A DNA stretch of 64,000 nucleotides. It comes from Hymenopus coronatus (lineage: Eukaryota > Arthropoda > Insecta > Mantodea > Hymenopodidae). Made by a program: the position numbers and the translations under genes. Every line of letters begins with the position of its first letter. Positions within the stretch are counted from its first letter, which is position 1. The notes beneath the pieces were generated by a model, which saw only the letters and a program-made list of their open reading frames with translations, was not told the DNA's origin and searched no databases. Of this stretch, positions 47,005 to 57,961 are shown in pieces. The stretch is taken from positions 10,616,001-10,680,000 of the forward strand of contig CM060896.1 in NCBI GenBank assembly GCA_030762935.1. Direction: 5' to 3'.

Positions 47005-47769
47005 GCACATGTTTCATGTGAGTTTATTATTAAATTTAAATGCAAGTTTCTCATAGTTGCAATAAAAAGAAAGTTCAACTATTATGTAAATAGTTTATGC
47101 TTGTTGTTTTAGCATAATTAGAAGCAAGTTCGCTTCTTTATACAGTTGCAAACGTGTCTAATTTTACTGCATATACATTATAGGCAAGGATGCATTATTG
47201 CTTTTTTTTATTCGGTTTCACTAACGCTCTTGATTTAAATACCAACTTATGCACTTGAATGGCAGATTTTACAGTAATATTTTGAAAATTCCCCAATAAG
47301 TTGAAAGGTTTGCATAAAATCCAAATTTATCAAAAACATGTGATTAAAAGAAAATTCCTGAATAAGTTCATCAATAACAGCAAAAGAATTGTAACAAGAT
47401 TAAGAAATTGAATATTGGCTCTACTGTGTTTTATAAACATACCGAGATGTAATTCGAAATTGTGTTAAATACAGAAGAAAGTGTTTAAAATATGTGAACT
47501 GAAATAAATAGGTTTTTAATAAGAAAACTACAATGGTACTCAACCTCTATTGTAACCTTTCAGAATATTTGCAAAGCTGTTGGAAACAAGCTGTTGTTTG
47601 CGAATGGCATGTTAACAAGGTCCCACCAGAAATACCGATAAGTTTCAGTATATGTCAAGTTATTTAGTGTTACAGTTACGATTTATACATTTTTGTTAAA
47701 GTATATAATAATTTGTTAGGGAGCAATCATTTGCTTAATACTTTATGGACTAATTCGTAACGAGCGAAA
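47005..47769 (+). promoter_or_regulatory. Intergenic region and presumed DHX38 promoter/5' UTR
   Basis: This 765-bp AT-rich gap separates the divergent tRNA-Pro and DHX38 start codon and is free of recognised transposons. The DHX38 core promoter and 5' UTR should lie here by position. No clear TATA box or initiator can be singled out in such AT-rich sequence. The start codon context is GCGAAAATGG, with A at -3 and G at +4, favourable for initiation. Confidence 0.45.
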
Positions 47770-47923
47770 ATGGATGTTGATGATCCAAGTCTGTATAGGT
47801 TAGAAGGAAGCCAAAATGAACAAGGTGGTCTAATTGTCAAGAAGAAGAAACCCGTGGATGACAATGACGTCTTTAAAGCCCCGTTTGCCAAAAAATCACT
47901 CCTCGGTTTGGATAAATTAGCAG
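47770..47923 (+). CDS. DHX38: DHX38/PRP16-like spliceosomal RNA helicase, exon 1
   Basis: Encodes 51 residues plus one base. It starts MDVDDPSLYRLEGSQNEQGG and includes LIVKKKKP, DVFKAPFAKKSLLGLDKLA. Family knowledge: animal DHX38 (yeast Prp16) is a DEAH-box ATPase that remodels the spliceosome between the two catalytic steps in the nucleus. Its N-terminus carries an RLEG...GGLI...VFKAP...SLLGLDxLA signature, matched here in order and spacing. The ATG at 47,770 is the first in frame and has a good context. The exon ends at CAG|GTGAGG (donor 47,924), phase 1. The last base joins CA of exon 2 to give Ala. The helicase domain is not in the window, so the assignment rests on the N-terminus. Confidence 0.88.
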
Positions 47924-48419
47924 GTGAGGTTGCAGGATATGAATATGGTAACCAAGCACAAAGCTGTTTCTGTATTTTCATGCATTGAAAAGTTATACTC
48001 AGAATGTTTCCCTGCTGCTCGAGCAACGTTCTTTGTGCATCTGTTATAACATTAATTCACCAAAAATGTGTAATCTTCAATTATATCTAACACAGTTTAT
48101 GAAATATCAATCTATATTTTGGTCAGTATGCAAAAGATATTTTGTTACCTGCTTTTGGTTTAGTGCTTTATCAGATATATAATAATAATGATAACTTGGT
48201 AATTATAGAGAACTTAAGTATCTTCTTATCAAATTATGTAATTTTCCTGTAATGAGTATTATTTTTAGTGGAGTTTAGCAGTAGAAATATTGGGTGAAGT
48301 CTGTGTAATAGTGATCTGTTGGGCTCCCTGCACCAGTCAGCCATTTATTGGCTCTGCTACATTCACGTCAGTTACTCCACCATTGGTAGTGTTTACAAGC
48401 ACTGTATACTTTGTAAAGA

Positions 48420-48730
48420 AAAAACTGCATTCCTTTAAATTAATAAACATAAATATATAAATGTATTCCCTTCATGTACAAACTATCCATTTCTTTAAAG
48501 GAATACATAAATACACGGATATTGCTTCCAATGCAAACTATTCCTTTCTTTAAATAAACAAAAGCATATTCCTCTCGTATATAAGTTACCCATTCCTTTA
48601 AATGAATAATAAATTGAAAAACATTCTTCTCACATGCAAACTATCCATTCCTTTAAATGAATAAATGAACAAAAATATCTTTCTTTCACATGCAAACACT
48701 CCATTCTTTAAATTAATAAATAAGCAAAGT
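48420..48730. repeat. Degenerate tandem repeat of about 55 bp, six units
   Basis: Units marked by CCATTCCTTTAAATGAATAA or close variants at about 48,430, 48,488, 48,540, 48,591, 48,647 and 48,703, with CACATGCAAACTATCC between them. Confidence 0.8.
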
Positions 48731-48806
48731 ATATGTTTTTTTTGGGAAAAACATCTGTCCTTTGCACCAGTTTTTGAAATTAACGCATTAGAGCAGAGGG
48801 GAGAAA

Positions 48807-49623
48807 TCTCATGTGTTCCATTTGCATAACTTTCTCAGCTGTTCCACATATAAACTCTTCTTACAAAAGATTATTCTTTTATCTGCATCATGGTAATTGA
48901 GATAAACATTAGCAGAATTGGTTTTATTACTTGCTTCTTCGTAAGTATAAGGGAATGCATTAGGTTAAAGTCATAGTCAAATATTGTAAAAGCTGGTTGC
49001 AATGTAAAACAATTGGGGTTTGGTTCTCTTTGCATGCTCCCATTTTAGAAAAGTTAGGTAGTTTAAAATTGGAAACCAAAAACAAGGAATATTTCAGACA
49101 GTCAACTCTACGAGAAAAATGCATATGATATAAATTGAATGTTTTGAGAAGATCCACATTTTTTGCAGTGCTAAGTTTTTCTCTATTTTGTCTATTTCTT
49201 CTTATTCAAAATTTTGCAAAATTCATCCAGAATAAAGAGGTCTTCAGAGGATATTCCCAGAAAATTCAAAATATACATTTTACTTGTAGTGTAATTGTCT
49301 TTAATACACAGTATTTTAATGAAAATCGTTAAGAGCCATTTTTTAAACAAACAAAATTTTCCATGTAAAGAGTGGTTTGTGGTGGGAGAATTTTCTTGTA
49401 AACACAAACACAGCATATGACAAACAGTCTTTTCATGTTTGAGCTATGCTGCTCACAGACACACATGCACAACTGGACCTTTGCTAAAAATGCATTTTTT
49501 GGACTCAGGGGACCTCAAAACATAATTCTTGCGCAATCTCGACATTGATAATTTGTCTGGAATACATACATTCCCTGGCGTGCTATATACATTGTATGTA
49601 CATACGGCTAGAAAAAGTAAAAA
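48807..49623 (-). repeat. PalR repeat copy, near-complete, diverged
   Basis: TCTCATGTGTTCCATTTGCA end at the left; right palindrome decayed (49,579-49,612, core TGTATGTACATAC). Variable site short (CACAGACACACATGCACAAC). Confidence 0.8.
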
Positions 49624-49963
49624 TGTAAAATAAATCATGTTGAACACATAAGTAATAAATATGAAAACAGTGAAACAATGTAAAGTTACACATATCAAGA
49701 CCCAGAATACATTATTACCAAACTCCTGTTGATGAGATTTGCTCAACGTTGCTATAAACATAACACACATCTGCAGCTGCACTGTGTTGTAAAAGTGTGG
49801 GACTCACAAATGTTACTTCTTAAACAGTTTCATACATTATTATCTTTGCAAATAAATGAGAGCACTCTAGTGTACAAGGAGTGGGGGAAAGAGGCGGAGA
49901 CTTGAAGCGATAGCCATGTAGTACACACAGGAGAACTGGGATTACACAACAAACACGTGCTGA
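49624..49963. other. Unassigned intronic sequence
   Basis: No recognised feature. Confidence 0.4.
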
Positions 49964-50847
49964 ATCCTTGCACTTGACAGTTCTGATGGTTTCGTGTAAG
50001 GTTGGCTATGCTGCTTTTGCGGCATTGTCAGAGTAACTAGTAAACAACAACAGCTGATTACAAATGTCTCTATCGTGTGTAACAACGAATATAAACAGTA
50101 TACATAGTAAATGAATGTCGATAAATAATGAATAATGAAACTAATTCATTATTATTGATGTTAATTGAAAATAACAGTGATACTATAATGTATGTAGCAT
50201 ATATTACATATTTACGATAATATAGAAAAGATTAATGCAAAATAGCTTGTTACAATGAGAAAAAGGTACAACAAAGTGATTTTCACCAGTTTAGAATTTT
50301 AATGGTTCAATTCCATCCAAGTCTTATTCGTCATCATTCTCGGAAGCATCATGACCATTGTCATCATCATCATTGTCGTTGTCACCAGGCATATCACTAG
50401 TGGTTCACATTCACGGATGATTCCGTGTAATTCCTGTGCTTTTCGTATTATTTTGTGAACATGATACACTTTCTTCTTCCCTATAAAGCCGCGTCCACCC
50501 TCGCCACATCTTCCCGCAAAAGTCTATCCACCTCTATAATTGTGAAAGTCTTGTTATGTTCCCTCACCTGCAAGCAAACACCAACAATAACAACAAATAT
50601 AAATATAAACTAATAATATGTATCTTGTACAGAACAGCTCAACACACGTGTTAGGAGTTCACAAACTGAGCACGTGGTTGGAAATAGCCAGATATTGCAA
50701 CGGTGCGGCATCTAGATCTATTTATGTTCTCTGACTGACCGACCGGAATGCTGCTTTGTGATTGGTTCAGAAAGTCAAACGGGTAAAGCTTTTCATTTGT
50801 TATTTTTGGGTGTACCAACTTAACTCCTAACTGTCAAGTGCAAGGAT
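49964..50847 (-). mobile_element. DDE-transposon relic bounded by 19-bp inverted repeats
   Basis: ATCCTTGCACTTGACAGTT at 49,964-49,982 recurs in perfect reverse complement at 50,829-50,847. Between them the minus strand encodes a transposase C-terminal remnant (separate entry). At 884 bp it is too short for a complete autonomous copy, so it appears internally deleted. The target duplication is not evident. A longer element with ends elsewhere is possible. Confidence 0.6.
50326..50575 (-). pseudogene. DDE endonuclease-type transposase C-terminal remnant
   Basis: The minus strand reads HNKTFTIIEVDRLLREDVAR and VDAAL, a stop, then HVHKIIRKAQELHGIIRECE. After a frameshift comes an acidic tail SDMPGDNDNDDDDNGHDASE, NDDE and stop. 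This resembles the C-terminus of IS630-type DDE transposases common in insects, which end with a W-x-CVxHVxKIE-like helix and an Asp/Ser-rich tail. The catalytic region is missing. CAG before the first codons may be an old splice acceptor or coincidence. Confidence 0.5.
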
Positions 50848-50870
50848 AGGCATCATTTTGTGTGCATAAA

Positions 50871-51742
50871 ATTTTCTTTAGTACGTACGTAGATAGAGAA
50901 GGTTGTTTTCCACCCAAAAATTCAATACCAAGATTTCACCAGAAAAATAGGTTTTGACACTTCCTGAATCCAAGAAAAAAGCATTTTTGAAAACTGTTGT
51001 GTGTGCGATGTATGTGGAGGGTGGGCAAAGCTTAAAAAATAAAGTCTCTTAAATAGTTAAGTTAATATTTAAGTTCAGTATCTTCCAAGGATACAACACA
51101 AAGATTTTCAAGAAAATTCCCACCCCTTAACTACTCTTTACATGTAACATTTTTTTAAATTTGAGTTTTCTTGAAAATGACTAACGATTTTTATTAAAAT
51201 CCCATATGTTTAAGATATTTTCATGACAAATGAAATGAATATGTTGAATTTTCTCGTAATAGCCTCTGAAGACCTCTTCATTTTGGATGATTATTGTATA
51301 ACTGCAAACCGTAAGAGATCCACAAAAACTTAACTGCACAAAAAATATAGATCTGGTTACAACACACAGTTTTTTTTTTAGTTTTTTTTTTTTTTTTATT
51401 AGAATTAATCGTTTCCACAATATTCTTTATTATTGGTTTCAATTTTAAACTGCTTAAAATTTTCTCAAACAGGAAGTCATCATGCGTTTCATACCTCTTT
51501 TGTTTTACTGCCGGCTGTGCTAATGTAATCAGATTTCAATTGTTTAACATAGCAATGAGTTTTAAAAGATTTGACTATCGCTTTAGCGCAGTGTATTCCC
51601 GCATTTCCTTTCTACTTACAAGGAAACAAGTAATAAGACAATTTCTATTGTTATTCATCTCGATTAGCATGGTGTAGATAAATGAATAATCTTTTGTAAG
51701 AAGATGTTTTCTTTATGAAGTGTTGAGAAAGACCCATATTTG
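50871..51742 (+). repeat. PalR repeat copy, near-complete, diverged
   Basis: The palindrome is reduced (TTTAGTACGTACGTAGATAG). Body in register with other copies. T-run of 16 bp at about 51,382-51,397. It ends in a decayed tail near 51,740. Confidence 0.7.
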
Positions 51743-51744
51743 TG

Positions 51745-52155
51745 TAACTATGACAAAAAAATGTAAATGTTGAATTTTCTGGGAATAGCCTCTGAAGGCC
51801 TTCTTCATTCTGGATGAATTTTGCACAACTGGTAAACCATAGAAACTTAATACACAAAAAAACGTAGAGCACCTTAAAACATACAATTTATGTCGTATAC
51901 ATTTTTTGTTGTTGTTGTGAAGTTAACCATTTCCGAGTTATTTCTTGCTATTTGTTCCAATTTTAAAATACTTAAAGCTCTTCTCAAATGGGAAGACATG
52001 ATTCATTTCATACCTCTTTTGTTTTACTCCTGGTCATGCAAAGAGAGCCAAATTTCAATTGTATCACATACCAATGAGCTTTTAAAACATTTGACTATGA
52101 CTTTAGCCTAGTGTATTCCCTTGATGCTAATATGTATCTTGATCAGCATGAAGTA
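51745..52155 (+). repeat. PalR distal fragment, left of nested transposon
   Basis: Starts TATGACAAAAAAATGTAAAT, the same internal consensus point as the fragment at 34,292, and proceeds to ATCAGCATGAAGTA, where the Tc1-like element is inserted. Confidence 0.75.
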
Positions 52156-53454
52156 TACTGTGTTTCCAAATGAACATAGGGGTTTTAATGTTTTGTAGTA
52201 CCTAAATTTTGTAACGTACAGTTATGCATGATAATCAAAAGAGCAACTAAAACAGTTTTTATAACGCATGTGTAGGTTGGTTTCATTTGTTTCGACTGTC
52301 TGCAGTAACAGTAATGCTGTTATAAAGCACTAGTGTCAAAATGGTGACTATGGAGCAAAAGATATTCTGTGTTTTAGAGTTTCACACGACTAAATCTGCT
52401 AGTGCAGTGCAACAGTTCAGTTGCAATTCTCCAAATGATAACATCCATGGATGATACGCTCAGTTTAAAACCATAAGCAGTGTGTGTAAAGGGAAGAGTA
52501 AGGGACGACCCAAGAGTGACTGAAAAACGTGTGGAATGGGTGAGAAAATCTTTTATGCGTTGCCCCAAAAAATCTGTTTGAAAGGCTAGTCCCGAATTAG
52601 GAATTTCACCTATGTCTGTATGGAAAATGTTAAGGAAATGCTTACAACATGTTCTTATTGTTTGTGATTACCACAAGCTCTGAAGCTTACAGACTACTTT
52701 GCAACTGCAGTGTTGCTGTATGTCAATGACAAATTTTTAGATCTTATTGTCTTCAGTGATGTATCAACATCCACCTAAGTGACCTTGTAAGTGCTCATAA
52801 TTTTCAAATCTTGGGTCACCAAAACCTAAGGAGTTTGTACATTGCACCGTTACTGCCCTAAATTGAACGTAATTATGCAATATCCTGGCATTAAGTTTAT
52901 GGGCCATTCTTTTGTGGTGAAGCAACTGTAAGTGGTCCTTCTTACATGGATGTGCTTCAGCAATGGCTCTTTCCACAATTGGAGGAAGATGAACCAGAGA
53001 ACTTTATTTGGCAGCAAGATGGCACACTACCCCACTGGTATTATGGAAGTATGCAATTGGTTGAACAACATTATGCCTAACTGCTGGATTGACTGAAAGG
53101 GACTGAATGACAGCTTATTTTGCATGGCCTCCATGTTCCCCAGACCTTACACCGTGCGATTTCTACCTTTGGATCAAGTGTAGGTCCCTCCGCAACCAGC
53201 TGACCTCCAGGACTTAAGACAGAGGATTGTAAGAGCTGTTGCAACAATTATTCAAGACTCACTAGTCAAGGTTTGGGAAGAATTTGCTTATAGACTCTTT
53301 GTGTGTCATGTGGTGAATGATACACACATTGAACAGTTGTAAAACAAAACTGTTTGAGTTCTTCCATTTGATATATCATTAATGGATGTGCATTAAAACA
53401 TGTAAGTACTAAAAAACATTAAAAACCCCTATATTCATTTTGGAACACCCTATA
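52156..53454 (+). mobile_element. Tc1/mariner-superfamily transposon nested in PalR
   Basis: 1.3 kb with terminal inverted repeats: left TTCCAAATGAACATAGGGGT (52,163) and right, in reverse complement, TTCCAAAATGAATATAGGGG (from about 53,443), both flanked by TA. PalR sequence stops at GCATGAAGTA on the left and resumes with TAGAAGACTTAACTTTTG on the right, so insertion and target are both clear. Confidence 0.88.
52341..53341 (+). pseudogene. Tc1/mariner-superfamily transposase pseudogene
   Basis: Starts MVTMEQKIFCVLEFHTTKSA with an open 25-residue lead. Later come DDPRVTEKRVEWVRKSF, CPKKSV then MSVWKMLRKCLQ, IVFSDVSTS (about 52,742; first catalytic Asp kept, following Glu changed to Val), VYGPFF, ATVSGPSYMDVLQQWLFPQL (about 52,920-52,980), FIWQQDGTLPHW (about 53,003; second Asp), SPDLTPCDFYLWIKC (about 53,137; third Asp region) and a terminal HIEQL before the stop at about 53,341. 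Many frameshifts. This is the insect lineage with an FCVLEF N-terminus and QQDGAPPH motif. Confidence 0.88.
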
Positions 53455-53540
53455 CATAGAAGACTTAACTTTTGTAAGAGTAGTTGTTACAAAATAGGTA
53501 GAGAAAGTCATGTGAATGGAACATAGCAGATTTTTATTAT
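53455..53540 (+). repeat. PalR distal fragment, right of nested transposon
   Basis: TAGAAGACTTAACTTTTGTA to GGAACATAGCAGATTTTT, the terminal part of the copy interrupted at 52,155. Confidence 0.8.
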
Positions 53541-53888
53541 TTTGCACTTCAACATGGTGCTGATTTGCCCTGAATAAGTAAGGTCGCCAAAAGAAAAGGT
53601 GTGTGGGTAGTTAAAACAACTTCATTAGAGCCAGTATCTTGTGTTTAATGCATTGTGTATAACTTAGGAATATGTTGGCATACTCTGCACTAGATTCCAT
53701 AAGTAATTATTTAGGTTGTTCAGTAATGATTGGCACTCCCCCTATAACTCCTGCAAAATAGCAGTTTGAGATATTTGTCGATGTATGTATGAAGATTGAC
53801 TATAGCACTGTCTACTGCTACCAGATGAAGTTGCTACTTCCTAGAGTGACAATTGTGAGTGCGCTTGTGGACATTGATGAAACAAATG
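53541..53888. other. Unassigned intronic sequence
   Basis: Possibly includes the left end of the mariner relic (GGTTGTTCAGTAATGATTGG at 53,714), but no matching right TIR was found. Confidence 0.35.
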
Positions 53889-54362
53889 TTGACTGTGTGG
53901 TTTCTCTGGAGGGAAGGAGTGATTGCTTCAGACATCCACAAGAGGTTAGTGGCCATATGTGGGGAGGCAGACAAACATGGATAAGGGTTGATTGTGTGGT
54001 TTCTCTGGAGGGAAGGAATGATTGCTTGAGAAATCCACAAGAGGTTAATGACCACATGTGGGGAGGCAGACAAGCATGGGTAAAGGTTGACTGTGTGGTT
54101 TCTCTGGAGGGAAGGAGTGATTGCTTGAGACATCCACAAGAGGTTAGTGGCCATATGTGGGGAGGCAGACAACATAGATAAAAGTTGACTGGTTTCTCTG
54201 GAGGGAAGGAGTGATTGCTACAGACATTCACAAGAGGTTAGTGGCCATATGTTGGGAGGCAGACAAACATGGGTAAAGGCTGACTGTGGTTTCTCTGGAG
54301 GGAAGGAGTGACTGCTTGAGACGTCCACAAGAGGTTAATGGCCATATGTAGGGAGGCAGATC
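53889..54362. repeat. 98-bp tandem repeat, about five units
   Basis: Units begin GTTGACTGTGTGGTTTCTCT at about 53,889, 53,987, 54,086, 54,184 and 54,277. Each contains GGAGGGAAGGAGTGATTGCT and CACAAGAGGTTAGTGGCCAT. Later units are shortened. Adjacent to the mariner transposase remnant. Confidence 0.9.
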
Positions 54363-55500
54363 TGTGTTTTGTTGGTTGTCTGAATTCAAAGGCGGCAGGG
54401 ACTGTGCTGAAAAATGCAAAAGCACTGGACATCCAGGAAAATGCATGCAAACCAAACAATACCCAGCTTGTCAATGACTTGATAATGGAGAACAGGCAAC
54501 AGATCTATCATGGGGAACCCTCCACAACAAAACCCATGGAGATTTGAGGATGAGGAAGGTGTGTGCACAATGGGTGTCTCACACCCTCACCAATGTGCAG
54601 AAACAGAAACATGTGGAGATAAGCCAGCAGTTGATGCAACAGTACACTGCAGATTCAGAGAAATTCTTTGCGCAACTGGTCACCATCGATGAGTCATGTT
54701 TTTTTCATGAGACTCCAGTCTATGGAGTGGAAGCCAGTCATACTGGGACTATTTGTTCAGAAACAAATGGCAACTGTGTTCTGGGACCAGGAAGGGATAC
54801 TTCTGGTGGATTGGCTCTCTCCCAGTACGACCATCAACGGTGATCCGTACTGCAATTCACTGCGACATTGCCACCACGGATAATGAGGCTGTGATGTTCT
54901 TCAACAAGACAATGCACGCCAGACCATTGCCACCATTCATCAACTAGAGTTTATTGTGCTGCCACATCCTCATATTTCCCGGATCTGGCTCCTAGTGAGT
55001 ATGTCCTATTCAACTCAATGAAAGAGGTCATGCAGAAAATAAATGGAGTTTTAGTTATGAATAAAGTTCTTTAACTGTGATTCTCAGCATCCCATTGTAT
55101 ACTGGGCGTGAAAGACCACTTAATTTTGCTCAGAGGCCTCCCTATCAGACTCGGGGTTCTTTTATGTGCCATAAATCTATGACACGGGACCAAAGGCTTT
55201 ACTTCCCTTCTGAAGGTAGCCATGCTAAGGATTTTTACGCCAGAAAAAATCCATCCTTGAACGCACAACCTTGAGTATATGAAGTTAGCATGGTAACCAT
55301 TACACCACGGAGGGCGACTGAGGTCATGCGGGATAAGACGTTAACCACCAGTGATGAACTTAATGTAGTGGTCCAACAGTGGCACCAGGATACCCTCAAA
55401 GAATGGTTTGCTACGTAAATACAGAAGCTGCCAGATGGATGCAAAAAGTGCATAGACATTGGCATGGAATACCTGCAATGTAACCTCAATGGGTTTGTTC
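54363..55500 (+). pseudogene. mariner transposase pseudogene interrupted by a SINE
   Basis: WLSEFKGGRDCAEK (54,379), DLIMENRQQIYH, MRKVCAQWVSHTLTNVQKQK (54,547) and LVTIDESC (54,680; first catalytic Asp) are followed by fragments VFWDQEGILLVDWL, LQQDNARQTIATIHQLEF (second Asp) and PDLAPSEYVLFNSMKEVM (to 55,032), where the third Asp of the triad is Glu. After the SINE the C-terminus resumes: TTSDELNVVVQQWHQDTLKE, WFAT, IQKLPDGCKKCIDIG (to about 55,470). Frameshifts at several points. Of the mariner lineage with a GMRKVCARW-like motif. Confidence 0.88.
55034..55319 (-). repeat. tRNA-derived SINE (type A), full length with target-site duplication
   Basis: 286 bp, flanked by a 10-bp duplication GAGGTCATGC (55,024-55,033 and 55,320-55,329) inside the mariner pseudogene. 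On the minus strand: head CGCCCTCCGTGGTGTAATGG (A box), a B box degraded to GTTGTGCGTTCAAGGATGG, a body with a GTAAAGCCTTTGGTCCCGTG segment, a single copy of the 93-bp segment, and an AT-rich tail. It is the best reference copy for the family in this window. Confidence 0.92.
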
Positions 55501-55731
55501 TATAAATGTTTCCTGTGAACAACAAGAATTGTAGTGCCTAGTAACAAGTATAAGGCATCAACGGAGGACATGGGATTCTGTAGTGTTGTTATGTCCTGGT
55601 GTTACACACACTTCACCTGCTCTATGACTATAATAAGCATCTTATCTTCCTGTCTCTTGCATTATTCAGACAGAATGTTGTACTTGGATGTAATTACCAA
55701 GCTCTTAAATAATTTTGTGAACAAATGTGTG

Positions 55732-56974
55732 TTTACTTTCTCTACACGTACTATATACATAGTGTATAGAGAAGGTATTGCATTGCACTCAAAAACTCAA
55801 TACCAAGATTTCACCAGAAATACATGTTTTAGGTCCCCCCCAAATCCAAAAAGAGTATTTTTAGAAACATCTCTGTGTGCAAGCGAGACTGAGTGAGAGA
55901 GCCAGAGAAAGAGAGAGAGAGAGGGGAAGATAGATGAATAGTGAGGGAGAGAGATGAATAGTGAGGGAAAGAGATAAATAGTGAGGTAGAGAGATGAATA
56001 GTGAGGGGGAGAGATGAATAGTGAGGTAGAGAGATGAGTAGTGAGGGAGAGAGATGAATAGTGAGGTAGAGAGATGAGTAGTGAGGGAGAGAGATGAATA
56101 GTGAGGGAGAGAGATGAATAGTGAGGGAGAGAGATGAATAGTGAGGGAGAGAGATGAGTAGTGAGGGAGAGAGATGAATAGTGAGGGAGAGAGATGAATA
56201 GTGAGGGAGAGAGATGAATAGTGAGGTAGAGAGATGAGTAGTGAGGGAGAGAGATGAATAGTGAGGGAGAGAGAGATGAAGAGAGAGCGAGGGAGGGAGA
56301 GATGAAGAGAGAGGGAGAGAGAGAGGGGGGGGATGTGTGTGTTTTTTTTTAAGTTTAGTATCTTCTAAAGATGCGACAAGATTTGCAAGAAAATCCCCCC
56401 CCCCCCACTATCCTTTATATTGGAACATTTTTGAAAATATTTATTTTCTCAAAAATGGATCTTAACGATTTTGATTAATATATCATATATTAAAGATGTT
56501 CACATGCAAAATAAAATGTGTATCTTGAATTTTCTGGGAATAGCCTCTGAAGACATCTTCATTTTGGATGAATTTGCAAAACAGGTAAACTGTAAGAGAT
56601 AGACAAAAACTTACTTAACGAAAAAAGTATATACATTTTTTTTATTGGATTTGACCATTTTCAGGATATTCCTTGTTGTTGGATTAAGTTTTAAAATACC
56701 TATATGTTTCCTATACAGGAACTTTTCAACTCCTGGCCACGTAAAGAAACAAATTTCGATCTTGTAGCAACCCCATTTAAAAACATTTGACTGTTGGTGT
56801 AGCCTAGTATATTTCCTTATTTATCTTCTACTTATAAGAAGCTATTAATAAGACCGTTTGTGATATTGTTTATCTTGATTATCATGAAGTAGATAAAAGA
56901 ATATGCTTATTAACAATAATTTGTTACAAAGATATAGAGAAAGTTATGTGAATGGAAGACATCAGATTTTTTTT
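55732..56974 (+). repeat. PalR copy with minisatellite in the variable site
   Basis: Palindrome at about 55,738-55,772. The usual GT run is replaced by an expanded GA-rich 20-bp minisatellite (55,900-56,335). The distal half then resumes at TTTAAGTTTAGTATCTTC and ends ACATCAGATTTTTTTT, abutting the next copy. Confidence 0.88.
55900..56335. repeat. 20-bp minisatellite, about 20 units
   Basis: Unit GAGGGAGAGAGATGAATAGT, with GAGGTAGAGAGATGAGTAGT variants, flanked by simple GA repeats. Confidence 0.95.
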
Positions 56975-57108
56975 ACTTTCTCTATACGTACTATGTAATA
57001 GTGTATAGAGAAGGTATTGCACTCCATCAAAAAATTTGATACTGAGATTTCACCGGAAATATATGTTTTAGGGTCCCCTGTATCCAAAAAAAGTATTTTC
57101 AGAAAAAG

Positions 57109-57153
<45 letters not shown>

Positions 57154-57860
57154 TGTGAACACGATAACTCAAAAACGAAAAGTCGGTAAAATAACAAACT
57201 TGGTATTTAAGTTTAGTATCTTCCAGGGATGCGACACAAAGATTTTGAGAAAAATCCCCCTTTTCCCAACTATTCTTTACATGGAACTTTTTTCGAAAAT
57301 TTTGATTTTCTCAAAAATGGCTCTAACGATTTTGATTAAAATATCGTATATTAAAGCTATTTGCATGACAAATAAAATGTGTATCTTGAATTTTCTGGGA
57401 ATAGCCTCTAAGAGTACTTTGTTCTGGACGAATTTTACGGAATTTTGAATAACTGCTAAACTGTAAGAGATGGACAAAAACTTACTGTGCAAAAAATGTA
57501 GAGCACATTAAAACACACAATTTATGTTATATACATTTTTTTCATGGCGTTCATTGTTTTTGAGACATTTCTTGTTTTTGGTTTCTGCTATGAAAAACTT
57601 ATACTTTTCTCATACAGGAATTTGTCAACTGCTGTCCATACAAACAAAGGAACTTCAGTCACATAGCAACCAGCTTTTGACTATCACTTTAAACTATGGT
57701 ACTCCCTATTTTGGTTCTACTTACAAGGAAGCAAGTAATAACACTATTTCTGCTAATTTTTTTTCTGATTAGCAGTAAGTAAATAGTAGTATAAGCTTTT
57801 TAAGAATAATTTGTTCCAGAGATATAGAGAAGTCATGTAAATGGTACACATAAGATTTTT
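56975..57860 (+). repeat. PalR repeat copy, near-complete
   Basis: Palindrome 56,979-57,011 (slightly shortened), (GT)n 57,112-57,151, terminal ACACATAAGATTTTT. It carries a 143-codon open frame at 57,017-57,448. It ends 101 bp before DHX38 exon 2. Confidence 0.88.
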
Positions 57861-57961
57861 TATTCTGCTCTGCAACACAACAATAGAAAAGAGTGAAACT
57901 TTTACTTCTCTCATATATTAATGCAGATCTTCACCATTAGTAAACAATTTTTTTTTTTCAG

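Larger units (their letters stand above)
47924..57961 (+). other. DHX38 intron 1 (10.04 kb)
   Basis: Donor GTGAGG at 47,924 and acceptor with a T-run and CAG ending at 57,961. It contains at least five PalR copies or fragments, a Tc1-like transposon nested in PalR, a DDE-transposon relic with 19-bp inverted repeats, a mariner relic with a nested SINE, and several tandem repeats. Reading frame is kept across it (GCA Ala codon split 1/2). Confidence 0.85.

Noticed and set aside
53789..54231. Overlapping plus and minus frames of 130 and 137 codons
   Set aside because: Translations of a 98-bp tandem repeat; cysteine- and tryptophan-containing motifs recur only because the DNA repeats.
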